64,000 nucleotides of DNA, taken from positions 1 through 64,000 of IMG/VR virus record IMGVR_UViG_3300007513_000031. The stretch is one strand, 5' to 3'. The notes beneath the pieces are model-generated. The model made no database searches and was not told where the DNA came from. It worked only from the letters and a program-made list of their open reading frames with translations. This stretch comes from a virus. Numbering within the stretch: position 1 is the first letter of the stretch; each line of letters begins with the position of its first letter. The translations under genes were made by a program, and so were the position numbers. This document shows positions 32,906 to 40,679 of this stretch, one piece after another.

Positions 32906-34297
32906 ATGCCAAAGATTAATGATTACTTAAAAGGCTTCCAAAATAGTCTTCCAGGAATGAAAGACTTCCGACACGCATCACGATTGTATATAGATGACAA
33001 TTATAAGTTGATGCCAAAACAGAAATTTCTGTTTCATGTAATATTTCAAACAGACGAAACTTTGTTCTTTAAAGGATTTAATCGTCATGAAAGTCTTGAC
33101 TTTAATATGCTTGTTAAGGCTTGTGACTTACCCAAGTATAATATGAATATAGAAGAAAAATTTCAATACAATAAAAAAATGTATTGTGCTACACGTATTC
33201 AATACGATCCTGTAAACATTACTTTCCACGATGACCATGCTGATACTGTAAATGCATTTTGGAAAAAATATTATGAATACCACATAGCAGATTCTGTAAA
33301 TCTAGGTGTGGATGATACCGTACTTAATAAAACTAAAGATGATTATTATGATGCAATTGATAATAGAACAACTAATAAATGGGGGATGGATACTCCAATA
33401 GAAAGAAAAAAACCTTATCTTCAAAAAATTATAATTTTTGTTTTACATAAACAAAGATTTACTTCTATGCAATTAGTAAATCCTAAAATTGCTTCTTTTT
33501 CTCATGATAATTTAGATGCGGCAGATGGTACAGGAGTTATGGCAAATACAATGCAAGTGATGTATGAAACAGTTTTATATGATAGTGGAACTATAAACAA
33601 AAACGATGTACCTGGCTTTGCAACAATACATTATGATCACGAACCGTCACCGTTAACTGTATTGGGGGGTGGAACAAATAGTATATTTGGACCAGGGGGT
33701 GTTGTTGATGGTATTGGATCAGTAATGAAAAATGTACAAAGTGGAAATATTTTAGGTGCAATATTAAGTGCATCAAACACATATAACAATGCTAAAAAAA
33801 TGAAGAAAAAAGATGTTAAAGAAGAATTAAAAGGTATTGCAAAAAAAGGTGTATTAGAAGTTGGAAAACAAGCAGGTACAATATCAAATCCTATTAGTTC
33901 ATTTTCAATTGGTGCGGCAGTAGCAGGTGGTGTTGCAATAGCAACTGCTAAAGGTATTGCTGATAATAAAAACAGAGCAAATAGTACTGTCATAACAAAT
34001 CCTAGCATTAATACAACTGATTTTCTTTCTGCAGACGAATCATATAATCTTGTTACAACAGATTCTAATGTTAAAGACGAAATAGCATCTGGAATATATT
34101 ACAAAGACATTGGTTCTAGAAAAGGATTAACAATAGCTGAATCTGATGTTGAATATACTGCTTCAGACGACACAATTAAAAATGTTTATAGAAGTAAAGC
34201 AATTACTAATATACGAAAACTTGTTACTGAAGGATATACAAAAATAAACAGAACAACACAAGACGTTAGTATAGCAACCGAGAAAGCAGGATTATAA
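32906..34297 (+). CDS. Tail-tube-fold baseplate protein, possibly tube initiator gp54
   Basis: 463 residues from the chosen ATG (start MPKINDYLKGF). The first 250 residues contain PKQKFLFHVIFQTDET, then RIQYDPVNITFHDDHADTVNAFWKKYYEYH, a tube-like two-sheet pattern resembling the T4 gp54/gp19 fold (gp54 has FRMDHQASNYRAMQDW at the matching place). The C-terminal half is helical and Ala/Lys-rich with a hydrophobic stretch (GAAVAGGVAIATAKGI). An in-frame ATG at 32888 lies in the terminator T-run and is upstream of the promoter, so it is unlikely to be used. Confidence 0.5.
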   Translation: MPKINDYLKGFQNSLPGMKDFRHASRLYIDDNYKLMPKQKFLFHVIFQTDETLFFKGFNRHESLDFNMLVKACDLPKYNMNIEEKFQYNKKMYCATRIQYDPVNITFHDDHADTVNAFWKKYYEYHIADSVNLGVDDTVLNKTKDDYYDAIDNRTTNKWGMDTPIERKKPYLQKIIIFVLHKQRFTSMQLVNPKIASFSHDNLDAADGTGVMANTMQVMYETVLYDSGTINKNDVPGFATIHYDHEPSPLTVLGGGTNSIFGPGGVVDGIGSVMKNVQSGNILGAILSASNTYNNAKKMKKKDVKEELKGIAKKGVLEVGKQAGTISNPISSFSIGAAVAGGVAIATAKGIADNKNRANSTVITNPSINTTDFLSADESYNLVTTDSNVKDEIASGIYYKDIGSRKGLTIAESDVEYTASDDTIKNVYRSKAITNIRKLVTEGYTKINRTTQDVSIATEKAGL

Positions 34298-34674
34298 TGG
34301 CAGAATTTTATACAAACTTACCACCAAAAGAAAAAGATAATTTAGACAAAACAATTGACAAATTAACAAAAACACAATATGAAGAAGAGTATCAATTCAA
34401 TGTTGGGGAGTATGATGCAACTATAGCTTTTTTTGTTAAAAGAGGCTTTCAACGAACTGCGGCAGAATCAACTGCTTACGTAATTTTATCTCAAGCAAAA
34501 ATTGATAGCATAAAACCACAAGTAATACTTGACAAATTAACTTATGCATCAGAGGCTCAACTTTCTGAATTAATAACCATTGTACTAAACGCAAATAGAT
34601 ACAAATCCAGTAGGTTAGGTGTGAGGCAAACGCTTGTTACAAAGGAAACTGTGTCTAGAAATATAATAGACTAA
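34297..34674 (+). CDS. Conserved-looking helical protein upstream of gp4
   Basis: The 125-residue, charged, mainly helical protein contains NVGEYDATIAFFVKRGFQRTAAESTAYVILSQAK, which looks like a structured core. It is tightly coupled on both sides: its ATG overlaps the previous stop (TAATG), and its stop overlaps the gp4 ATG. Position suggests a baseplate or head-completion accessory. I do not recognise the family with certainty. Confidence 0.6.
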   Translation: MAEFYTNLPPKEKDNLDKTIDKLTKTQYEEEYQFNVGEYDATIAFFVKRGFQRTAAESTAYVILSQAKIDSIKPQVILDKLTYASEAQLSELITIVLNANRYKSSRLGVRQTLVTKETVSRNIID

Positions 34675-35114
34675 TGTTACCAAGATTCGCTAAAGGAAAA
34701 TTTCACCCCAAAAACCAAGAAAAATATGTAGGTTTAAAAACACCAACTTATAGATCAAGTTGGGAACAAGCATTTATGAGATTATGCGATGAACATCCTA
34801 ACGTTGCAAAATGGGCAAGTGAAAGTATTAAAATTCCTTACAGACATCCTTTCACTGGCAAGTATACTATATACGTTCCTGATTTTTTTGTTGTTTATAA
34901 CGATAAAAATGGACGTAAACACGCCGAAATGATTGAGGTTAAGCCAATGTCCCAGACAATATTAGAACGTGCTGGTAAAAGTATGGGAAAGAAAAAACAA
35001 GTTGTAATAAACATGGCTAAATGGGAGGCGGCAAACGCCTATGCCAAACAAAATAGAATGCGGTTTAGAGTTGTATCAGAAGACCAGTTATTTCATCAAG
35101 GCACACGTAAATAA
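34674..35114 (+). CDS. 4: Head completion protein gp4
   Basis: The 146-residue protein matches T4 gp4 along its length: PKNQEKYVGLKTPTYRSSWEQAFMRLCDEHP, then WASESIKIPYRHP, YVPDFFVVY, MIEVKPMSQT, and KWEAANAYAKQNRMRFRVVSED. The D and E-x-K residues (PDFFV, IEVKP) form a TnsA/restriction-endonuclease-like core. In T4 it acts in head completion and protects packaged DNA ends with gp2. The start overlaps the preceding stop. Confidence 0.9.
   Translation: MLPRFAKGKFHPKNQEKYVGLKTPTYRSSWEQAFMRLCDEHPNVAKWASESIKIPYRHPFTGKYTIYVPDFFVVYNDKNGRKHAEMIEVKPMSQTILERAGKSMGKKKQVVINMAKWEAANAYAKQNRMRFRVVSEDQLFHQGTRK
35106..35113 (+). promoter_or_regulatory. Late promoter motif CGTAAATA overlapping the gp4 stop
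   Basis: The motif includes the last codons of gp4 and ends 7 nt before the ATG at 35121. No Shine-Dalgarno. Confidence 0.5.
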
Positions 35115-35120
35115 TTTTTA

Positions 35121-36161
35121 ATGTACCAAATTGATACTATAGAAAGTATTACAATTGAAGCCACGAATTTTTGTAATGCTAAATGTCCACAATGTGCTAG
35201 ATATAATTATTATGGAGAACTACAAAAAGATCTACCTTTAATGCACATTAACACAAACAATTTACTAAATTTACCTTTACAAAAAATGAAAAGTTTAAAA
35301 AAAATTAAGTTTAATGGCAATTATGGAGACCCATTAATGCATCCACAAATTGACAAAATATTTGAAACTTTTCAAAACTATGCAATGACTGTTAGTACTA
35401 ATGCGTCTTTAAGATCAATTGCTTGGTGGGGAAAACTTGCCAAATATAATATGAAAGTCAAATTTGCAATCGATGGGCTAGAGGATACGCATTCATTATA
35501 TCGTAGAAATACAGACTACAAAAAAATTATGGACAATGCAAAAGCATTTATAAATGCTGGTGGTAATGCAGAATGGCAATATATAATTTTTAAACATAAC
35601 GAACATCAAGTAGATGAAGCAAAACTATTAAGTGAAAAATTAGGTTTTAAAGGTATTGTTTTTCAATACAGTGACAGATTTTTAGCGACAAACAAAACTC
35701 CTGTATATGAAAATAAAAAAATTGCATACTATTTAGAATCTGCTACTAAACAAAAAACCATGCATGAATTAAGTGGAGCAAAAGAAGGAACATTTTACAC
35801 AAAAAACTTTTTAAATAACGAAAACATGACTAGTGAAATACAATGCCCATGGGCAGAAACAAAACGTTTACAGATAAGTGCAGATAGTCTTGTTTTTCCT
35901 TGTTGTTATATGTTGAATGTTTTGGTGAATAAACCAATTCATAAAAGCCTTTGGGAAAAAATAATCAAGTCATATTCTGGAGTAAACTTAAATTATCACA
36001 CATTTGAAGATATTCTAACAAGTGAAATTTTTCAAAAACTTATCCCAGCTAGTTTAAAAAACAAACCTCATATTACTTGTATAGAACATTGTGCAAATAA
36101 CTTTAGTAAAGGTAAACTGTTTGGCCAAGAACAGACAGTCTTAAATAGTGCATATGACTAA
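35121..36161 (+). CDS. Radical SAM enzyme with SPASM-like C-terminal cysteines
   Basis: The 346-residue protein has the radical SAM cluster motif C-N-A-K-C-P-Q-C (CX3CX2C) at residues 18-25, after IEATNFCN. It has a partial-barrel pattern (KFNGNYGDPLMHP, TVSTNAS, KFAIDG). The C-terminal third has C-P-W, FPCCY and CIEHC, which looks like a SPASM/twitch auxiliary Fe-S site. Such enzymes often modify peptides or proteins by SAM radical chemistry. It lies between gp4 and terminase gp16, an unusual place. The substrate is unknown. Confidence 0.85.
   Translation: MYQIDTIESITIEATNFCNAKCPQCARYNYYGELQKDLPLMHINTNNLLNLPLQKMKSLKKIKFNGNYGDPLMHPQIDKIFETFQNYAMTVSTNASLRSIAWWGKLAKYNMKVKFAIDGLEDTHSLYRRNTDYKKIMDNAKAFINAGGNAEWQYIIFKHNEHQVDEAKLLSEKLGFKGIVFQYSDRFLATNKTPVYENKKIAYYLESATKQKTMHELSGAKEGTFYTKNFLNNENMTSEIQCPWAETKRLQISADSLVFPCCYMLNVLVNKPIHKSLWEKIIKSYSGVNLNYHTFEDILTSEIFQKLIPASLKNKPHITCIEHCANNFSKGKLFGQEQTVLNSAYD
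36140..36147 (+). promoter_or_regulatory. Late promoter-like motif CTTAAATA
   Basis: Inside the end of the radical SAM gene. It ends 6 nt (gtgcat) before the gp16 ATG at 36154. Confidence 0.5.
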
Positions 36162-36672
36162 AAAGTTAGAAGATATATTAAATTTACCAAATGTTAAAGA
36201 AGAGTTTAAAAAGGTAGATAAAAAAGAAAAAGAAAATGCTAATAACACAATTGGTAAATCAAAAAATTTAGATCCCGAAACACATAAAAATTTACAAAAA
36301 AGTTATGCTGAATTTGACAAAATTGCGGCCTCATTACCCCAAGTAAAAGGACTAGGAGATTTATCAGATTTAGAATTAGATAAACTGGCTGTTGAAGCTG
36401 AAGAAAGTTATAAGAATTTAATGGACTTAGGAATGAATGTGGACTCACGTTATTCAGGGCGTATTTTTGAAGTTGCAAGTACTATGTTACGTAACGCCAT
36501 AGATGCAAAGGGTTCTAAAATAGACAAAAAACTTAAAATGGTTGAACTACAACTTAAGAAGCTCAAGATAGACAAAACAGGTGGAGACGACGTGGGTTCT
36601 GTTGAAGAAAGCGACGGTTTTGTAATATCAGACCGTAACGAGTTAATGAAGAAGTTACTTAAAAAAGACTAA
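36154..36672 (+). CDS. 16: Terminase small subunit gp16
   Basis: The 172-residue helical protein has EESYKNLMDLGMNVDSRYSGRIFEVASTMLRNAIDAK in the centre, the gp16-type block seen in T4-like phages. A C-terminal SDGFVISDRNELMKKLLK tail follows. Gp16 forms a ring that recognises concatemeric DNA and stimulates gp17. I chose the ATG at 36154, 6 nt after the late motif; a GTG 6 bp earlier is less likely. The gene begins inside the radical SAM gene. Confidence 0.82.
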   Translation: MTKKLEDILNLPNVKEEFKKVDKKEKENANNTIGKSKNLDPETHKNLQKSYAEFDKIAASLPQVKGLGDLSDLELDKLAVEAEESYKNLMDLGMNVDSRYSGRIFEVASTMLRNAIDAKGSKIDKKLKMVELQLKKLKIDKTGGDDVGSVEESDGFVISDRNELMKKLLKKD

Positions 36673-36675
36673 ATA
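36668..36675 (+). promoter_or_regulatory. Late promoter-like motif ACTAAATA
   Basis: Ends 6 nt (ttgcat) before the ATG at 36682, almost the same arrangement as at gp16. Confidence 0.5.
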
Positions 36676-36681
36676 TTGCAT

Positions 36682-37275
36682 ATGAGCACATTTACAAAGT
36701 ATCTTACAGAAGCGGCTAAATCATATGACTATAAAATTAAGGTAGCAGGTGATATCGACAAGGATTTTGCAACACGCATGGAAACTTGCCTTCAAAAATT
36801 TGAAGTTGCTAAAATGTCAGCAGGAAAGAAAACTCCAATACAATCACTTCCATTAGATTTTCCAGCATTAACAAATGAGGCTGTAACAATTTTTGATGTA
36901 ACAACAAATTATCCAACAGCAGTTAGAGAAATGCATGAATATCTAGCAGATTATATGAATATTTCTCCGGCAATGATTGTTGTAAGAAAACCGGATGAAC
37001 CAACAGAAGAATATCAAGAGCAAATGGCAGTTGCAGGCAAATCAGAATACAAAAACAAACTACAAGATATTGAAATGTCAGATGCACCTAAAGTAAATGC
37101 AGAAGAGTTTCATTCTTCAAAAGCAAATATGAGCTTATTAAAAGAATTATTAAAAGATAGAAAACAAAACGATAATCCAAAAGAGAAAGAAAATGCTACA
37201 ACTAAAGAAGATTCACCAGCAGATTCTCCTTTAACAAAAGCAACTAACCCACATCCAGATCCAAAAAGGAAATAA
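36682..37275 (+). CDS. Uncharacterised protein with capsid-targeting-like N-terminus
   Basis: The protein has 197 residues. The first residues MSTFTKYLTEA resemble the T4 internal-protein capsid-targeting peptide (pattern M-x-T-(F/Y)-x-x-(F/Y)-(I/L)-x-E-A). A mixed core follows (residues 20-115), and then a low-complexity Lys/Asn/Pro/Ser tail. A packaged internal protein or a virion assembly factor is possible. It is between gp16 and a Cys-rich micropeptide. Function unknown. The start was chosen as the ATG 6 nt behind a late motif. Confidence 0.6.
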   Translation: MSTFTKYLTEAAKSYDYKIKVAGDIDKDFATRMETCLQKFEVAKMSAGKKTPIQSLPLDFPALTNEAVTIFDVTTNYPTAVREMHEYLADYMNISPAMIVVRKPDEPTEEYQEQMAVAGKSEYKNKLQDIEMSDAPKVNAEEFHSSKANMSLLKELLKDRKQNDNPKEKENATTKEDSPADSPLTKATNPHPDPKRK

Positions 37276-37276
37276 T

Positions 37277-37345
37277 ATGCCTTGTAATAATCCAAATTGT
37301 CAGTGTGAAAATTGTACTTGTGAAAATTGTACTTGTGGAGAATAA
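37277..37345 (+). CDS. 22-residue Cys-repeat peptide
   Basis: A short frame starts one base after the preceding stop codon, behind aagga at 37266-37270. It encodes seven Cys in 22 residues, arranged C-N-N-P-N-C-Q-C and then two copies of E-N-C-T-C. At DNA level this is a perfect 15-bp tandem repeat, gaaaattgtacttgt, at 37307-37321 and 37322-37336. Its last codons supply the Shine-Dalgarno (ggag) for the next gene, so translation is coupled. It could be a metal-binding peptide, or a precursor for one of the two radical SAM enzymes nearby. Too short for normal gene calling. Confidence 0.6.
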   Translation: MPCNNPNCQCENCTCENCTCGE

Positions 37346-37348
37346 ATT

Positions 37349-38770
37349 ATGGAAATGATAGACGTTTTAAATAAATTACAAGAAATCGCAGAAACAAAAC
37401 CCGAACTAGTTAAAGATGCTGTTGAAAGCGTTGAAAAAACTAATCCAAAAAATGTTACAGAATTTCGAAACGTTGTTACTCCACGTGATGAATCACATTA
37501 TAGAGAAATGATGAAGCATCTTCAAGACATGGAAATAGATCCTGTGAATAGAAGAGATCCTTCATTAATGAAGGAAATACAACAAAGAAGAATGGAATTA
37601 AGAAACTGGGCAGAAAAAAATATAAAAAAAGAAGATGGTTTGGAAGAAAGAAAGCCTGGTGGAATGTCAGATATACACATTGGTGCAGATGAATACATAG
37701 GAAATTATACACGTGATGATGCACCTGATACTTTAAAAATGCCAAAAGCAGATGTATTAAGAGCAATGGACGCAGAAGCCAAAAGATCACCTTTTCCAAA
37801 ATCATATGAAATTGAAACAGCAATGAAAATGGTTGATGAAAAATTTGAAGATGACGGCTCACCTAAAGACGAAATGCCAGAACCAGATGAAGTAATGGCA
37901 AGTGCTGAGCCTCAAACAACTGAAACACCGGTGCAGGAAAAAACAATTGGTCAAGGACTACCTATAGGAACCGAAGCATTTTTAAATATGGGTTCAAAAT
38001 TAGATATTAATTTTAGTAGAGACCAAGCATATATGGTGTCTGGTGTTTTAAACAGATTAGACCAAGATGCTTTATTAAAAGCAGTAGATGAATATAAATC
38101 ACAAGAATTAGATCCTGATCAAGCAGAGAGTAAAGAACTAAATACAAATACAATGACAACAGAAGGTAAAAAACAAGTAAACGAAGCAAAAAAAGTAGAC
38201 GAAGCAATAACAATGACTGCTGATTCACCAGAAGAAGCAGGTATGTTAATGCAAATGTTAAAATTAGCAGGTGTACAGCAAGTAACACCTGATATGATTG
38301 GTGCAGAAGAACCAGCAGAAAATCCACCACACGGTGAACCGGGTCATGTATGTGGTACAGACGATGATGCTATTGGATCAAACGACATGGGTAAAATGAG
38401 AGATGTTGTTACTGCTCCAGATGAAGAAAAAGCAGAAGAAAATTTTGCAAATTCTGAAAAAGAAGCAGAAAGAGATTTACCAAAAACTTCAGATGTTGAC
38501 ACACTAGTTAATGTTCATTCTGGTGGTTTAAACAAACAAAAACAACAAGTAAGAAAAGAATATCCAGGAGATAATCCACTTGCAGTTGAAGATACAATTA
38601 CTGAAGAAGATTTGGCAAATAGTTTTAGAGCACAATACGAAGACTTTAAAGCATCATATCAAGAAGCGGCAAAAGTTACTGAAAAAAAAGCAAAACCAGA
38701 CTTTTTAGATATGGATAAAGACGGCAATAAAAAAGAGCCGATGAAAAAAGCAATTTCTGATAAAAAATAA
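37349..38770 (+). CDS. Acidic virion- or prohead-associated protein with an EF-hand-like C-terminal loop
   Basis: The 473-residue protein is strongly acidic, with helical N- and C-terminal regions and a low-complexity middle. The end has FLDMDKDGNKKEPMKK, which looks like a single Ca2+-binding loop (D-x-D-x-D-G-N). A TADSPEEAGMLMQMLKLAGV segment (around residues 290-310) resembles the LAG(I/V) motifs in gp22 and the protein at 42217. It is coupled to the Cys peptide upstream. Likely packaged or prohead-associated, but this is inference. Confidence 0.55.
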   Translation: MEMIDVLNKLQEIAETKPELVKDAVESVEKTNPKNVTEFRNVVTPRDESHYREMMKHLQDMEIDPVNRRDPSLMKEIQQRRMELRNWAEKNIKKEDGLEERKPGGMSDIHIGADEYIGNYTRDDAPDTLKMPKADVLRAMDAEAKRSPFPKSYEIETAMKMVDEKFEDDGSPKDEMPEPDEVMASAEPQTTETPVQEKTIGQGLPIGTEAFLNMGSKLDINFSRDQAYMVSGVLNRLDQDALLKAVDEYKSQELDPDQAESKELNTNTMTTEGKKQVNEAKKVDEAITMTADSPEEAGMLMQMLKLAGVQQVTPDMIGAEEPAENPPHGEPGHVCGTDDDAIGSNDMGKMRDVVTAPDEEKAEENFANSEKEAERDLPKTSDVDTLVNVHSGGLNKQKQQVRKEYPGDNPLAVEDTITEEDLANSFRAQYEDFKASYQEAAKVTEKKAKPDFLDMDKDGNKKEPMKKAISDKK

Positions 38771-38785
38771 AAACAATCAAAAAAT

Positions 38786-39004
38786 ATGAGTGTAAGCGGA
38801 AAAGTAAAATGGTTTAACGAAACTAAAGGGTTTGGTTTTATCGCTCGAGACGACAAGGAAAAAGATGTATTCGTTCATGTATCAGCAGTTAGAAACTCTG
38901 GTATGAGTGGCCTAAAAGAAGGTCAAAAGATAACATTTGATGTTGATCTAGCGGCAAAAGGCCCTTGTGCAGTTAACCTAGCAGAACCAAACATAAACAG
39001 TTAG
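38786..39004 (+). CDS. Cold-shock-domain protein (CspA-like)
   Basis: The 72-residue protein has an OB fold, with RNP1 KGFGFI at residues 14-19 and RNP2 VFVHVS at 28-33. Its length is typical of bacterial CspA. It binds single-stranded RNA/DNA and could act as an RNA chaperone for phage transcripts, many of which look leaderless. It is probably of host origin. No clear Shine-Dalgarno; an A-rich leader precedes the ATG. Confidence 0.92.
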   Translation: MSVSGKVKWFNETKGFGFIARDDKEKDVFVHVSAVRNSGMSGLKEGQKITFDVDLAAKGPCAVNLAEPNINS

Positions 39005-39025
39005 TTTTCTTAACATATTAATAGT

Positions 39026-39033
39026 ATTAAATA
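39026..39033 (+). promoter_or_regulatory. Late promoter-like motif ATTAAATA
   Basis: Ends 8 nt before the gp17 ATG at 39042; no Shine-Dalgarno. Confidence 0.45.
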
Positions 39034-39041
39034 GTGTTACT

Positions 39042-40637
39042 ATGGCGTATGTATCATTAGACTCTGAGCAAATTAAAAAAGCTCATAAGAAACACAAATA
39101 TAATAAAACTCAAGTTGATCAACTTGAGAAGTGTATGGATCCTAAAACAGGACCGTTGTTTTTCATGGAAACATTCATGAGAATACAACATCCTACTAAA
39201 GGAGAAATGGCTTTTCAACCATATCCATATCAAAAAAGATTAATAGAAGCATACAACAATCACAGATTTTCGGTGTCAATGCTACCAAGACAAACAGGAA
39301 AAACAACCTGTGCATCAGGATACATTATTTGGTATGCTATGTTTCATCCAGATTCACAAATATTAATTGCCGCACACAAATACGCAGGTGCATCAGACAT
39401 TATGTCTAGGGTGCGTTATGCTTATGAGATGTTACCTAGTTGGATTAAAGCAGGTGTAACACAGTACAACAGAAACTCAATAGAATTTGATAATGGTTCC
39501 AAAATAATGGCAACTACTACAACTGAAAATACTGGACGGGGTTTGTCCTTAACAATGATATATTGTGATGAGTTTGCGTTCGTGCAACCACCAGAGAAAG
39601 CAAAAGAATTTTGGACTTCACTATCTCCTACATTGTCAACTGGAGGTAAATGTATGATTACTTCAACTCCAAACAGTGATGAAGATCAGTTTGCATTAAT
39701 TTGGAAAGAGGCAAATAAAAAATTTGACGAATATGGCAATGATCAAATTGTAGGAACTAACGGTTTCTATGCCATGAAAGCACACTGGTCTGAACATCCT
39801 GATAGAGATGACGAATGGGCAAATACAGAAAAAGCTAGAATAGGTGAAGAAAGATTTAGAAGGGAACACGAATGTGAATTCTTAATCTTTGATGAAACTT
39901 TAATTAACAGTATAACCTTAGCAGAAATGGAAAGTACAGCACCAATAGAAAAAACAGGACAAGTACGTTGGTTTAAAAGGCCAACACCTGGAATGACTTA
40001 CATGGTATCACTTGATCCAGCTATGGGAACAGGCGGTGACTATGCGGCTATACAAGTATTTGAATTGCCTACATTTGAACAAGTTGCTGAATGGCATCAT
40101 AATACAACACCAATGAATCAACAAATAAGAATTTTACAAGGAATTAACAAGTACATTCACGATACTATAATAGAAAAAGATTCAACAGCAACACCACAAA
40201 TTTTTTATTCAATGGAAAACAATACTATTGGTGAAGCGGCATTAATGAGAGTAATGGACATAGGTGAAGAAAACATTATGGGTATGTTTTTATCAGAACC
40301 TATAAGAAAAGGACATAGAAGAAAATTTAGAAGAGGGTTCAATACTACTGCTAAATTTAAAATAGACGCTTGTACTAAATTTAAAGAACTTGTAGAAAGT
40401 GGTAAAATGAAAATTTGTTCTAACTTGCTTATATCTGAATTAAAAGACTTTGTTGCAACAGGTATGAGTTATAAAGGAAAGCCTGGACAGCACGACGACT
40501 TGGTTAGTGCTTGTTTATTAATGACACGTATGATGAAAGTACTAGCAGATTTTGATCCTAAAATATTTGAAAAATGGACTGATAGAACTTCTGAATGGAC
40601 AGCTCCAATGCCTATATTTGCAAACCTGTACGGTTAA
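39042..40637 (+). CDS. 17: Terminase large subunit gp17
   Basis: The 531-residue protein is a two-domain packaging motor. The ATPase domain has Walker A LPRQTGKTT (residues 81-89), Walker B IYCDEFAF (about 175), and the coupling motif STPN. The nuclease domain starts with VSLDPAMGTGGDYAA (catalytic Asp) and ends with a GQHDDLVSACLL motif. It packages DNA into the prohead through the portal and cuts concatemers. The length is near T4 gp17 (610) without its C-terminal extension. It is downstream of gp16 but separated by four genes. Confidence 0.96.
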   Translation: MAYVSLDSEQIKKAHKKHKYNKTQVDQLEKCMDPKTGPLFFMETFMRIQHPTKGEMAFQPYPYQKRLIEAYNNHRFSVSMLPRQTGKTTCASGYIIWYAMFHPDSQILIAAHKYAGASDIMSRVRYAYEMLPSWIKAGVTQYNRNSIEFDNGSKIMATTTTENTGRGLSLTMIYCDEFAFVQPPEKAKEFWTSLSPTLSTGGKCMITSTPNSDEDQFALIWKEANKKFDEYGNDQIVGTNGFYAMKAHWSEHPDRDDEWANTEKARIGEERFRREHECEFLIFDETLINSITLAEMESTAPIEKTGQVRWFKRPTPGMTYMVSLDPAMGTGGDYAAIQVFELPTFEQVAEWHHNTTPMNQQIRILQGINKYIHDTIIEKDSTATPQIFYSMENNTIGEAALMRVMDIGEENIMGMFLSEPIRKGHRRKFRRGFNTTAKFKIDACTKFKELVESGKMKICSNLLISELKDFVATGMSYKGKPGQHDDLVSACLLMTRMMKVLADFDPKIFEKWTDRTSEWTAPMPIFANLYG

Positions 40638-40679
40638 TTTAAAATATTTTTTCCATATTTTTTACCAATAAGTATCAAT

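Noticed and set aside
37307-37336. Short tandem repeat as a CRISPR or VNTR locus
   Set aside because: Only two 15-bp units, in frame within a coding sequence, with no spacers.
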